From assembly GCA_021740785.1 (NCBI GenBank), contig JAIOZI010000009.1, positions 1 through 64,000 of the forward strand: DNA of 64,000 nucleotides, written 5' to 3'. Position numbers and translations under genes: made by a program. Below, one piece after another: positions 45,770 through 54,736 of this stretch. This DNA is from Melioribacteraceae bacterium. Lineage in GTDB: Bacteria > Bacteroidota > Ignavibacteria > Ignavibacteriales > Melioribacteraceae. Numbering within the stretch: position 1 is the first letter of the stretch; every line of letters starts with the position of its first letter. Under the pieces are notes generated by a model, which saw only the letters and a list, made by a program, of their open reading frames with translations, did no database searches and was not told the DNA's origin.

Positions 45770-48700
45770 ATGAAGATCACAATAGGTAAGAAAATAGGGT
45801 TTGCATTTTTTATCCTTTTGTTATTGTTGGGATTTATGGGAATACTTTCCTATAACGGGGTTCAGGATCATGTTGAACAGATTGATAAAATGGGGAAGGA
45901 AATAGAAAAACAAATTTATGCAGGCAATCTACGATTTACAGTAACTCAAGTTTTGATGGCAAGCAGCGACTATCTTGCAACAAATGACTCTCAATTCTAT
46001 ATCGATTACCAAAAACAGAACAAACTGCTGGATAAATACTACAACGAATTCATACAACTTGACTTAACTGATACCGAAGACAAATTGTTGATTGAAATTA
46101 AATCAGATATAGATTCAATACGTTATTATTCCGAGAAAATATTTACATTCAAAGACCCGCGTAACTCGAAAACAGCAATCGATTACATGAGGAAAATTGA
46201 TTATGACCTTGGCTATAGTATTAATTTAAAAACGACCAAGATTTTTGACGGCATATCAAAAAGAATAAATGAATATAAAGCAAAAGGAGATGAGTTAAAG
46301 GTTTACGAGTATAGAAACATTATTAATCTAATTATCAGCGGGCTTTTAGCTAGTTTAATTTTTATTCTGCTCACAATAAATCGCATCACCAAGCCTATAA
46401 AGAAACTACAAGCAGCCTCCGAAAAAATTGCCGAAGGGGATTATTCGGTTGAACCTGTTGTAAATACAAAAGATGAAATTGCATCTCTTGCTAAATCATT
46501 CTCAACAATGACCAGGTCAATTAGCAGCGCACAACATAAATTGTCCGAAAACAATCATCTTCTTGAAACTATCTTCAAAACAATTCCAACAGGATTAATG
46601 ATTGTCGATGATAACGGACGGATTATGGCAGTAAATAAACAGATGTGCGATATTATAAATATTGATGGAATCGAATCCGTGAATAAATTCTTAGAAGATG
46701 TTTTGGATGGAATTAAATTCAAGGAAAACTGCCGCGATTTAATGATTAATGCCGATCATTTAGATGTTCATGAATGTGAAACTGTTGATTCTTACGGCAG
46801 AACTAAAACCTTTCGGTTAACAATATTACCGGTTGATTCCAAGGTTAAAAAGAAGCTGTTGGTGGCTGATGAAATTACAAATCTAAAGATGAATCAGAAG
46901 AAATTAGAAGACTTGAAGCAGCTTAATCAATCTGCGCTCGATTCATTAACAGCAAGTATTTGCGTGCTTGATGAACAATGCAGGGTAATAAAAATTAATA
47001 GATCTTGGAGAGAGTCTGCTTCGCAGAAATCTATTCTAATCCCAATTATTAATGAGGGAGAGAATTACATCAATTATATCAAATCATCCGAAATGAATAG
47101 TAAACCCCAAGTACTAAAATTTACTAAGGGAATTGAAGATGTGATAAGTGGTGTAATTGAAAAATTTGAAGTTGAATCCGAATGCGATCAGTCCTTTCAC
47201 AAAACATGGGTGATAAGCCGCGTTACGCCTTTTGTTGAAAGCGATTCATTGCCTAGAAAGGTTGTAATTACACATACCGATATCTCAGAACGTAAAAATG
47301 CAGAGACAGCTCTTAAGGAAAGCGAAGAAAGATATAAGGGATTGTTTGAGTCATCGCCGGTTGGAATCGTAGTTGAAAATGAAAACGGGGATATAATAGC
47401 TGTAAATAAAGCCATTCAACAAATTTCAGGTTATGATAGAGAAGAACTTATCGGGAGAAATATAAATTTATTTGTTCATGAAGATCAACATGAACTTGTT
47501 AAAGATAATATCCGGAGATTATTAAACGGGGAATCACTCCAGTTTGAAACACAATCGGTAAGAAAAGACGGGAGCACAATTTATAGTGAATTATTCGAAA
47601 CCGCAATTCAATTACCCGGCGGTAAAAAGGAAATAATAAGTATTACAAACGACATTACAAAGAGAAGGGAAATTGAATTACATAATAAGGAAATGGCGGA
47701 GATGTATTCAACTATTCTTGAAACCACGCAGGATGGTTTTTGGCTTGTTGATAAAACCGGTAAATTTCTTGACGTTAATGAAAACTATTGCAGGATGAGC
47801 GGATATACACGAGAAGAACTACTGCAGAAAGGAATACCGGATCTCGAAGCTCTTGAAACTCCCGAAGAAACCGTTCAACATATCGAATATGTAATTAAAA
47901 GAGGGCATGACAGATTTGAAACTAAACATAAGAAGAAAAACGGAAGCATCTGGGATGTTGAAATAAATACGATCTACTGGCACAATAATGAACAGTTTAT
48001 CGCATTCGTTCATAATATTTCCGATCGGAAAAACTTTGAATTTATTCTGAAACAAAACGAAGAAAAATATCGCACAGTTGCAGATTTTGCTTATAACTGG
48101 GAATGCTGGCAAAAACCAGACGGCGGGTTTGAATATGTTTCCCCGTCATGTGAAAGAATTACCGGCTATAATGTATCTGAATTCATTTCAAAACCGGAGT
48201 TATTATCCCAAATTACACATCCGGAAGATCGACATCTGCTTGATTCTCATTATAGGGAGATCACTCATAATAAAAATATCGCGCATGAAATTGAATTCAG
48301 AATTCTGACAAAAGATAATAAGGTTAAATGGATCAGCCACGTTTGTCATGGTGTTTTTAATAATGATGATAAATATTTGGGAAGACGAGGAAGTAACCGG
48401 GACATTACACAGCAAAAAAAAGCTGAAGAAAAAATTCTAAAACTGATGCAGGTAATTGAAAACAGCCCGTTGGCGGTAATGCTCACAGATTCCCAAAAAA
48501 GTATAGAATATATTAATCCACATTTTAAGAAATTGTTTAAATATACCGAAGATCAACAAATATTAGGCAATTCGCCAAGTATCCTACGATCGTGGAGTAC
48601 TTCCGATGCATTATACAAGGATATGTGGCAAAGCTTGAACAAAGGGAAGTCTTGGAAAGGAATACTTCAGGATAAATGCATGGACGGAACACTGCTTTGG

Positions 48701-49933
48701 CTAAGCGCATCAATAACACCAATTTTTGATCATAAAAATAAAGTAATCAGCTATGCGGCTATTTATCTTGATATAACAGAGCAGATAGATCTTTTAGAAG
48801 AATTAACTAAATACAAAGAACATTTGGAAAATATGGTCAGTGAACGAACAAAGGAACTTGAGGAATCACGAGAAACCTTTAGAGCTTTGGCTGAAAATTC
48901 AAAAGACGTTGTAATGAGATTCAATAATAAACATCAATATTTATATATAAATCCAGCCGTTGAACAATTCATCAACATTCCCGCTAAGGAATTTATTGGT
49001 AAAACGAATAAGGACTTAAAACTACCCAAACATCTAGCGGATCTTTTTGATAGTACAATAAAATCCGTATTCGAAACAAAACAGAATAAGAGAGTGGAAT
49101 TTCAACTACCAAACGGTATTTGGGTTGATTGGTTGTTGGTCCCAGAATTTGAATTAAACGGAAGTGTTAATACTGTACTTTCATCTTCAAGGGATATTAC
49201 AGATATTAAAAAAATGCAGATAGAAATTCAATCGGCATTAAATAAAGAAAAAGAACTTAATGAAATGAAAGACGGATTCATTTCGATGGTCTCGCATGAA
49301 TTCAGAACTCCGCTTACTTCAATATTATCATCGGCAGAAATAATTGAAATGGGCTGGGACCGACTTGAGCCGAAGAAAAAAGAGAAACATTTTGAAAGGA
49401 TTAAAAATAATATAGACAGTCTAATTTCAATGCTCGAGGAAGTTGTTTTTATTAATCGATCAGATCTTGCGAAGGATAAAATTGTTAAAGAAAAAATCGA
49501 TCTCAACAAAATGACCGTTGATATAATTGAACAGTATAATGAACTTTATCCCGGAATTAAATCTGAAATTAAAAACAGCCTGGATAAAGATTATTACAAA
49601 GTAGATGTAATGGCAGTAAAGAAGATACTTTCCAATTTGATTTCGAACGCGTTTAAGTATAATAAAAAAAATGGCTTGGTAACTGTGGAACTGAAATCAA
49701 AAAGGAATAACTTGATTTTAACCGTGAAAGATGAAGGTACAGGTATTCATCCGGAAGATCAAAAAAATATTTTCGAAGCGTTTTACCGGTCAACTTCGGT
49801 TCAGAATATTCAAGGCACCGGTCTGGGCTTAAATATTGTTAAGAAATTAGTGGATAAACAAAATGGTAGGATTTCATTTTTAAGTATACCGAATGATGGA
49901 ACCGAATTTACCGTACTTATTCCTTTACTTTGA
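45770..49933 (+). CDS. Large multi-PAS sensor histidine kinase
   Basis: 1387 residues. TM1 (~10-28), a helical extracytoplasmic sensor, TM2 (~183-203) and HAMP are paralogous to the preceding kinase. They are followed by about seven PAS units in tandem (for example TIPTGLMIVDDNGRIMAVN, SSPVGIVVENENGDIIAVN, TQDGFWLVDKTGKFLDVN, ENSPLAVMLTDSQKSIEYIN, LAENSKDVVMRFNNKHQYLYIN), several with PAC ends. HisKA SMVSHEFRTPLTSILSS and HATPase (NLISNAFKY, GTGLGLNIVKKLV) close the protein. No receiver domain is fused; the LytTR regulator directly downstream is the likely partner. Confidence 0.92.
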   Translation: MKITIGKKIGFAFFILLLLLGFMGILSYNGVQDHVEQIDKMGKEIEKQIYAGNLRFTVTQVLMASSDYLATNDSQFYIDYQKQNKLLDKYYNEFIQLDLTDTEDKLLIEIKSDIDSIRYYSEKIFTFKDPRNSKTAIDYMRKIDYDLGYSINLKTTKIFDGISKRINEYKAKGDELKVYEYRNIINLIISGLLASLIFILLTINRITKPIKKLQAASEKIAEGDYSVEPVVNTKDEIASLAKSFSTMTRSISSAQHKLSENNHLLETIFKTIPTGLMIVDDNGRIMAVNKQMCDIINIDGIESVNKFLEDVLDGIKFKENCRDLMINADHLDVHECETVDSYGRTKTFRLTILPVDSKVKKKLLVADEITNLKMNQKKLEDLKQLNQSALDSLTASICVLDEQCRVIKINRSWRESASQKSILIPIINEGENYINYIKSSEMNSKPQVLKFTKGIEDVISGVIEKFEVESECDQSFHKTWVISRVTPFVESDSLPRKVVITHTDISERKNAETALKESEERYKGLFESSPVGIVVENENGDIIAVNKAIQQISGYDREELIGRNINLFVHEDQHELVKDNIRRLLNGESLQFETQSVRKDGSTIYSELFETAIQLPGGKKEIISITNDITKRREIELHNKEMAEMYSTILETTQDGFWLVDKTGKFLDVNENYCRMSGYTREELLQKGIPDLEALETPEETVQHIEYVIKRGHDRFETKHKKKNGSIWDVEINTIYWHNNEQFIAFVHNISDRKNFEFILKQNEEKYRTVADFAYNWECWQKPDGGFEYVSPSCERITGYNVSEFISKPELLSQITHPEDRHLLDSHYREITHNKNIAHEIEFRILTKDNKVKWISHVCHGVFNNDDKYLGRRGSNRDITQQKKAEEKILKLMQVIENSPLAVMLTDSQKSIEYINPHFKKLFKYTEDQQILGNSPSILRSWSTSDALYKDMWQSLNKGKSWKGILQDKCMDGTLLWLSASITPIFDHKNKVISYAAIYLDITEQIDLLEELTKYKEHLENMVSERTKELEESRETFRALAENSKDVVMRFNNKHQYLYINPAVEQFINIPAKEFIGKTNKDLKLPKHLADLFDSTIKSVFETKQNKRVEFQLPNGIWVDWLLVPEFELNGSVNTVLSSSRDITDIKKMQIEIQSALNKEKELNEMKDGFISMVSHEFRTPLTSILSSAEIIEMGWDRLEPKKKEKHFERIKNNIDSLISMLEEVVFINRSDLAKDKIVKEKIDLNKMTVDIIEQYNELYPGIKSEIKNSLDKDYYKVDVMAVKKILSNLISNAFKYNKKNGLVTVELKSKRNNLILTVKDEGTGIHPEDQKNIFEAFYRSTSVQNIQGTGLGLNIVKKLVDKQNGRISFLSIPNDGTEFTVLIPLL

Positions 49934-49941
49934 GTAAAACT

Positions 49942-50715
49942 ATGTACAAAATATTAATTATAGACGATGATGCATCAATCCGAGATAATTTAAAAGATAT
50001 TTTTGAGCTGAGTGGTTATAATGTCAATTCAGCAGAGGACGGAATTGAGGGTATAAAAAAAGCTAAAGAAATAATCCCGGATTTAATATTATGCGATATT
50101 GCCATGCCGGATTTAGACGGTTACAAAGTTAAAATGAATTTGGAAACTGATAAAAACACATCTTTAATACCGTTCATTTTTCTAACCGCTAAAGCAGATT
50201 TTAAAAACATGCGCCATGCAATGAACCTGGGAGCTGATGATTATATTACAAAACCTGTTCGCAGCAGAGACCTGCTTGAAATTGTTAAAAAACGACTTGA
50301 AAGAATAAGCTCATTCAAATCACAACAGGTTAATTCTAATTCTTTACAAAAACTATCTCTGGATGATAAAATTTTAGTAAGCGATGGCAGCGAACATGTT
50401 TTTGTAATGATAGGAAATATTGTTGTGATTAAAGTAACTGGTGACTATACGAAAATATACATTAATGATCGAAGGAAAATCATTGTAAAAAGAACTCTTA
50501 AAAGCTGGGAAAAGGTTCTTCCGAAAAACAATTTTTTACGCGTAAGAAGAAACATTATTTTGAATATCAATTTTGTTGAAAAATTAGAGCCGTGGTTTAA
50601 AGGAATCATTGTAGCAAAAATTTATCACTATCCCGAAGTATTGAAGTTTAGCAAAAGGTATTCAATGAAGTTTAAAAAGAGTTTGAAAAATAATCCACTT
50701 TTTACGGCAGAATAA
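49942..50715 (+). CDS. LytTR-family response regulator
   Basis: 257 residues. Receiver domain: MYKILIIDDDASIRDN, phospho-acceptor D52 in LILCDIAMPDLDGY, LTAKADFKNM and TKPVRSRDL. C-terminal LytTR DNA-binding domain (~150-257): IGNIVVIKVTGDYTKIYI, KRTLKSWEKVLPKNNFLRVRRNIILNINFVE. It should bind DNA on phosphorylation by the kinase just upstream. I chose ATG 49942; TTG 49930 in the same frame would overlap the kinase stop. Last gene of the island; its targets are not visible. Confidence 0.9.
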   Translation: MYKILIIDDDASIRDNLKDIFELSGYNVNSAEDGIEGIKKAKEIIPDLILCDIAMPDLDGYKVKMNLETDKNTSLIPFIFLTAKADFKNMRHAMNLGADDYITKPVRSRDLLEIVKKRLERISSFKSQQVNSNSLQKLSLDDKILVSDGSEHVFVMIGNIVVIKVTGDYTKIYINDRRKIIVKRTLKSWEKVLPKNNFLRVRRNIILNINFVEKLEPWFKGIIVAKIYHYPEVLKFSKRYSMKFKKSLKNNPLFTAE

Positions 50716-50756
50716 CTTTAAACCCAGATTTTCCATTGGAAAATCTGCCCTTCGGG

Positions 50757-50852
50757 CCGACAATTTGTAAGTTGAGAAATATCAAATACTTAGCAATATA
50801 GAAATTTTGGAATTCGTCATTTGAATAAAATATTTTTCTTACAAATTGTCGG
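50757..50852. repeat. Inverted repeat pair, 15 bp
   Basis: CCGACAATTTGTAAG (50757-50771) and CTTACAAATTGTCGG (50838-50852) are perfect inverted copies 66 bp apart. They may be a small mobile unit or stem structure; no terminal duplication is evident. Confidence 0.6.
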
Positions 50853-51020
50853 GGTTAATCCCGCAACATAAAATGTTTTAATAAAACATTTTATGAGCGG
50901 CTAGCGGCAAAAATTCATTCCCAATGAATTTTTTGGGTTAAAATAAAACTGCAGAATCAGCCTATCTGAATTACTTAACTCACGTTACACAAACTCGTAT
51001 TTAAAATTGCTACGACCATT

Positions 51021-51217
51021 AGAGGCTGTGTGAAAACTGTAGAGCCCGTCTGCTCGTCAGAGTCCGATCGTCAGATTGCGACGAATTCTGTCGACCGCTG
51101 AGTTTACCCGACTTTGGCGTGGCAGGTGAGATTCATCTCACTAATTATGAATTTAGCACATTCTAACAACATCCTAGAGCGAAATAAATTTCGCTCTACA
51201 ATTTTCACACAAGCTCT
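51021..51217. repeat. MITE-like element, 197 bp
   Basis: Left end 51021-51044 (AGAGGCTGTGTGAAAA then CTGTAGAG) and right end 51194-51217 are inverted repeats with 21 of 24 matches. The interior is non-coding, contains AGAGCGAAAT-AA-ATTTCGCTCT (51176-51197), and shares ~120 bp (GAGCCCGTCTGCTCGTCAGA, then GTTTACCCGACTTTG) with 17395-17515. Related ends occur at 5706 and at 62877/63211. I see no clear target duplication. Confidence 0.75.
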
Positions 51218-51255
51218 GAAGCGCCGTGCTATTTTTCTTATCGAATAATCCGGGT

Positions 51256-52752
51256 TTAATTAATTTCCTGGAGTTTTCGCATTACTTCCTCAAGGCGATT
51301 TGATTTTTCAATCCTGTCGGCTGTTGTCGGCGGAGCCACTCTTTCTTTACAACCTGCTATCGTGCATGTTTCACAAGTATCATTTACTATTTGTTTAGGT
51401 ATTACCGGATCGTTCCAAAATTTTATTGTCTGCTTCATTTTCTCATCAATTTGAAAGCCTAGCGTAACGCTGTAAATATTTTTATTCGATAAACTGCCTC
51501 TCTGTGCAACGGATATGCACAAGTATTCATCCTTGGAATGATGGAAGGTGGAATGGAGTATTCCGCATGATTTGCCGTTAGAATTTTTGTCCAGCATTAA
51601 TTTTTTTTCGAGTGTGTTTAATGTTGATACTGAAACCCATCTCCGGCAGTAATGTTCACTGCTTTTATATCCGCCCGGATTTCTGCGCGTGTTTAACCTT
51701 ACTTCTTTGGAAAGATTATAATATTTACTTCCTAATTCATGATTGAACCTGAGAAAAAAGAATTTATTTAATCCGAATTCCTTTGCAAGCAGGTTTGCTA
51801 TCCTTTGGAAAAACATTTCAGGAGTAGCGTTGTACTTATCGAGCAGAGATAAAAATTTATCCTTACTCCACTTTCGCGAACCGAATATTTTTTTTAGATC
51901 GGGAATTAAAAATGATTTATTTATTATTAAAGCTGTAGCAAAGTAGGATGTATAAAAATAATTAACTAAATGATCGTAAGTTTTAAGTCTAACGCTGGAA
52001 TAAAGGTAGCTCCTTTCCTCTATGTTCAAAAAATTGTATGCTAATTCCTTTGCCAGTACGAATGCTTTTCTGTGTGTTTCCAAATTGCTGTTAAGCATCA
52101 GTTTGTTTTGAGTTTTATTAATAACTAATGCTCTTATGTCATTAAACTCCGGATATTTATTAAGCGAAGATGCATCAACCTTGTAATTATAGTTTTTCTC
52201 AAGAATAGGTTTTAACTGGTTGTAATTTAGTGTAGGCTTATTTAACAGGTCATTTTCATCTTTAAAATCATTTACTGCATCTTCCAAGTCTTCAAAATAA
52301 TTTTCATTGAACTCTTTGAATGTTCTCAGAGCAGTTTTACTAAAATTATTTTGACTGATTTCCGAACTTTTTGCAGTTTCAATAAATGTGGAAATCAAGA
52401 CGCTCAATTGCAGAGAAGAACTTGATATCGCACTTATCATTTTATTCATGTCCAGCCCATAGTGATCAAGAGGGAGCTGCTCGAGCAAATTTGAATCCAG
52501 CAGTTCCTCGATGGGGGCGAGGTTTCTCATCAATTTCAGCGACACTAATTCATCATAAGTAACATCCAAAGATTTCGCGAGAAGATCAATTTTATCAATT
52601 TTAGGATATTTTTTCCCGCTCTCAATCTCGTTTATGTAAGAAACGGATAAATTACTTTTAGAAGCAAGGTCTGATAACGACAATTTCTTATTTTGCCGTA
52701 ATTGTTTCAGTTTTAATCCAAAGATCAATTTAATGTAGTTACGTTTAGACAT
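51256..52752 (-). CDS. ScfR/RamB-type short-chain fatty acid regulator
   Basis: 498 residues. An N-terminal XRE helix-turn-helix (GLKLKQLRQNKKLSLSDLASKSNLSVSYINEIESGKKYP) is followed by a middle region related to IrrE/ImmA peptidases, with KELAYNFL at the HExxH position, so the metal motif is lost. The C-terminal DUF2083 region contains a Cys cluster (C460, C463, C468 in CETCTIAGCKERVAPP). Members such as RamB and ScfR regulate acetate and acyl-CoA metabolism. It diverges from the beta-oxidation operon by 170 bp, and regulates it by inference. A weak ribosome binding site precedes ATG. Confidence 0.88.
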   Translation of the reverse strand: MSKRNYIKLIFGLKLKQLRQNKKLSLSDLASKSNLSVSYINEIESGKKYPKIDKIDLLAKSLDVTYDELVSLKLMRNLAPIEELLDSNLLEQLPLDHYGLDMNKMISAISSSSLQLSVLISTFIETAKSSEISQNNFSKTALRTFKEFNENYFEDLEDAVNDFKDENDLLNKPTLNYNQLKPILEKNYNYKVDASSLNKYPEFNDIRALVINKTQNKLMLNSNLETHRKAFVLAKELAYNFLNIEERSYLYSSVRLKTYDHLVNYFYTSYFATALIINKSFLIPDLKKIFGSRKWSKDKFLSLLDKYNATPEMFFQRIANLLAKEFGLNKFFFLRFNHELGSKYYNLSKEVRLNTRRNPGGYKSSEHYCRRWVSVSTLNTLEKKLMLDKNSNGKSCGILHSTFHHSKDEYLCISVAQRGSLSNKNIYSVTLGFQIDEKMKQTIKFWNDPVIPKQIVNDTCETCTIAGCKERVAPPTTADRIEKSNRLEEVMRKLQEIN

Positions 52753-52831
52753 TCTTTAGTCTTTCATAAAATTAAAGGCATATGCAATATAGTAAAAAAC
52801 GAAAATATATTATCAGCAATTTTTCATTGTT

Positions 52832-52845
52832 AGCGAAATTTCGCT
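52832..52845. promoter_or_regulatory. Perfect 14-bp palindrome, candidate regulator site
   Basis: AGCGAAATTTCGCT lies midway in the spacer between the ScfR-type gene and fadD, about 80 bp from each start. Half sites of this kind are plausible for a dimeric XRE regulator; no binding data support it. Confidence 0.45.
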
Positions 52846-52930
52846 TGTGTTTCTTGAATAAGAAATTTATCTTGTAATTACTAATGAGAGTACACAACTC
52901 TTACATAATTATTTAAGGGGAGAATTGGGC

Positions 52931-54736
52931 ATGGAGAACAAAAGGCTCATCGATATTTTACCTTTTCAGATTGAAAGCTACCCTCGTGCAGATGCTCTTT
53001 GCGATAAAAAAGATGGAAAATGGAATAAGTATAATTCAACAGAAGTGCAAGAAATTATAGATAACTTCAGTTTAGGATTGCTTAAATCCGGTTTTAAACC
53101 CGGCGATAAATTCGCAATTATTTCAGGCAACAGAACCGAATGGACATTCGTCGACTTGGGGATACTGCAAACCGGGGGAATTGATGTTCCTATTTATCCA
53201 ACCATGAGTTCAACAGATTATGAATACATTTTTAATGATGCCGGAGTAAAACTTGTTTTCGTTGAAGATAAAGAACTGCATGCCAAAGTGATGAAGGTGA
53301 AGTCCAAATCAACTTCGGTCTTGGATGTTTATTCTTTCAATAAGATAGAAGGAGTTAAACATTGGAGTGAGATATCAGCGCTGGCTGATGAATCTTTAAG
53401 AGACAGGCTGAATGAAATTGAGGCAAATATTAAAGGCGAAGACCTGGCTACAATTATTTATACATCCGGCACTACAGGAATTCCAAAAGGTGTAATGCTC
53501 ACGCACAAAAATATTCTCAGCAATATAAATTCGCTAAAACAAATTATTCCTATTGGCAACAGCGATACACTTCTAAGCTTTCTTCCGGTATGTCATATTT
53601 TTGAACGTACCGCGATCTACTTCTATCTAAATGTTGGAGGAGCAGTCTATTTTGCAGAGAACATAGACAAAATAAGTGAAAACTTTTTGGAAGTAAAACC
53701 CGATTATTTTACAACCGTGCCAAGACTGCTTGAAAAAGTATTTGAAAAGATAATGGAAAAAGGAAGGAATTTAAGCGGAATAAAAAAAGCAATTTTCGGC
53801 TGGGCAGTTAACCTTGCAAATCATTACGATCCGAAAGGTGAAAATAACTTCTTTTATAATTTCCGGTTATATTTTGCACGAAAGATTGTCTTTGTAAAAT
53901 GGCAGGAAGCTCTCGGGGGAAACGTTAAAGGTATTATCAGCGGCGCTGCAACTCTGCAGCCGAGACTTGCAAGGATATTTACTGCTGCAGGCATTCCGAT
54001 TAGGGAGGGATACGGTCTTACCGAAACCTCGCCTGTAATTACCTGTAACCGGTTTGAAGAAGGCGGTTACTATTTAGGTACAACCGGTCTTGCCATCCCG
54101 GATGTTCAATTAAAAATCGGGGAAGACGGCGAAATTCTGACGAAGGGTTCGAATGTTTTCAGTGCATATTATAACAGACCTGAAGATACTGCAAAAGCCT
54201 TTGATGCTGACGGCTGGTTTCATACGGGAGATATCGGTCAGTTAATTGAAGGAAAATTCCTGAAAATTACCGATCGGAAGAAAGAGGTTTTTAAGACTTC
54301 GGGCGGCAAATTTGTGGCTCCGCTTCAGATTGAAAACAAAATGAAAGAATCCTGGTTTATTAATAATATCATGGTTATTGGGGAAAATAGAAAATTTACC
54401 TCCGCACTTATTGTTCCCGACTTCGATTTCTGCATCAAATGGTGCAAGAAAAAAGGACTTAAAAGTGATTCGGTAGATGATCTGGTTAAATGTGATAAAC
54501 TCAAAAGGAGAATATGGAAAGATATTACAAAATATAATAAGAGATTTTCTCACATCGAGCAGATTAAGAAATTTGAACTCGTTGATAAATATTGGACGAT
54601 TGATGATGGTGAAATTACACCGACGTTGAAATTAAAAAGGAAAATGATTCTTGAAATATACAACGATTTGATTGAAAAAATGTACGAAGAAAATAAAGAA
54701 AGTAATACAAATAAATTAACGGCGAAAAAGATATGA
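52931..54736 (+). CDS. fadD: Long-chain acyl-CoA synthetase (AMP-forming)
   Basis: Activates fatty acids to acyl-CoA with ATP at the membrane. 601 residues with the ANL-family motifs TIIYTSGTTGIPKGVMLTH, EGYGLTETSPVITCN, GWFHTGDIGQL, and FLKITDRKKEVFKTSGGKFVAP. Closest in style to eukaryote-like long-chain ligases of the FAA1 group found in FCB bacteria. I chose ATG 52931, with GGGGAG at 52917-52922; TTG 52925 is too near that site. The end overlaps the next gene by 4 bp (ATGA). First gene of the beta-oxidation operon. Confidence 0.93.
   Translation: MENKRLIDILPFQIESYPRADALCDKKDGKWNKYNSTEVQEIIDNFSLGLLKSGFKPGDKFAIISGNRTEWTFVDLGILQTGGIDVPIYPTMSSTDYEYIFNDAGVKLVFVEDKELHAKVMKVKSKSTSVLDVYSFNKIEGVKHWSEISALADESLRDRLNEIEANIKGEDLATIIYTSGTTGIPKGVMLTHKNILSNINSLKQIIPIGNSDTLLSFLPVCHIFERTAIYFYLNVGGAVYFAENIDKISENFLEVKPDYFTTVPRLLEKVFEKIMEKGRNLSGIKKAIFGWAVNLANHYDPKGENNFFYNFRLYFARKIVFVKWQEALGGNVKGIISGAATLQPRLARIFTAAGIPIREGYGLTETSPVITCNRFEEGGYYLGTTGLAIPDVQLKIGEDGEILTKGSNVFSAYYNRPEDTAKAFDADGWFHTGDIGQLIEGKFLKITDRKKEVFKTSGGKFVAPLQIENKMKESWFINNIMVIGENRKFTSALIVPDFDFCIKWCKKKGLKSDSVDDLVKCDKLKRRIWKDITKYNKRFSHIEQIKKFELVDKYWTIDDGEITPTLKLKRKMILEIYNDLIEKMYEENKESNTNKLTAKKI

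Larger units (their letters stand above)
50716..51255. other. 540-bp spacer with two repeat elements, no gene
   Basis: Directly after the LytTR stop lie small hairpins (AGATTTTCC-ATT-GGAAAATCT, 50727-50747; GCCCTTCGGGC), then a 15-bp inverted pair (50757-50852), palindromes around 50870-50930, and the MITE-like element at 51021-51217. The hairpins may end transcription of the sensory operon. Confidence 0.65.

Noticed and set aside
37943-50715. Complete chemotaxis operon
   Set aside because: No CheA, CheW, CheR, CheB or CheY-only genes are present; only receptors and two-component proteins.
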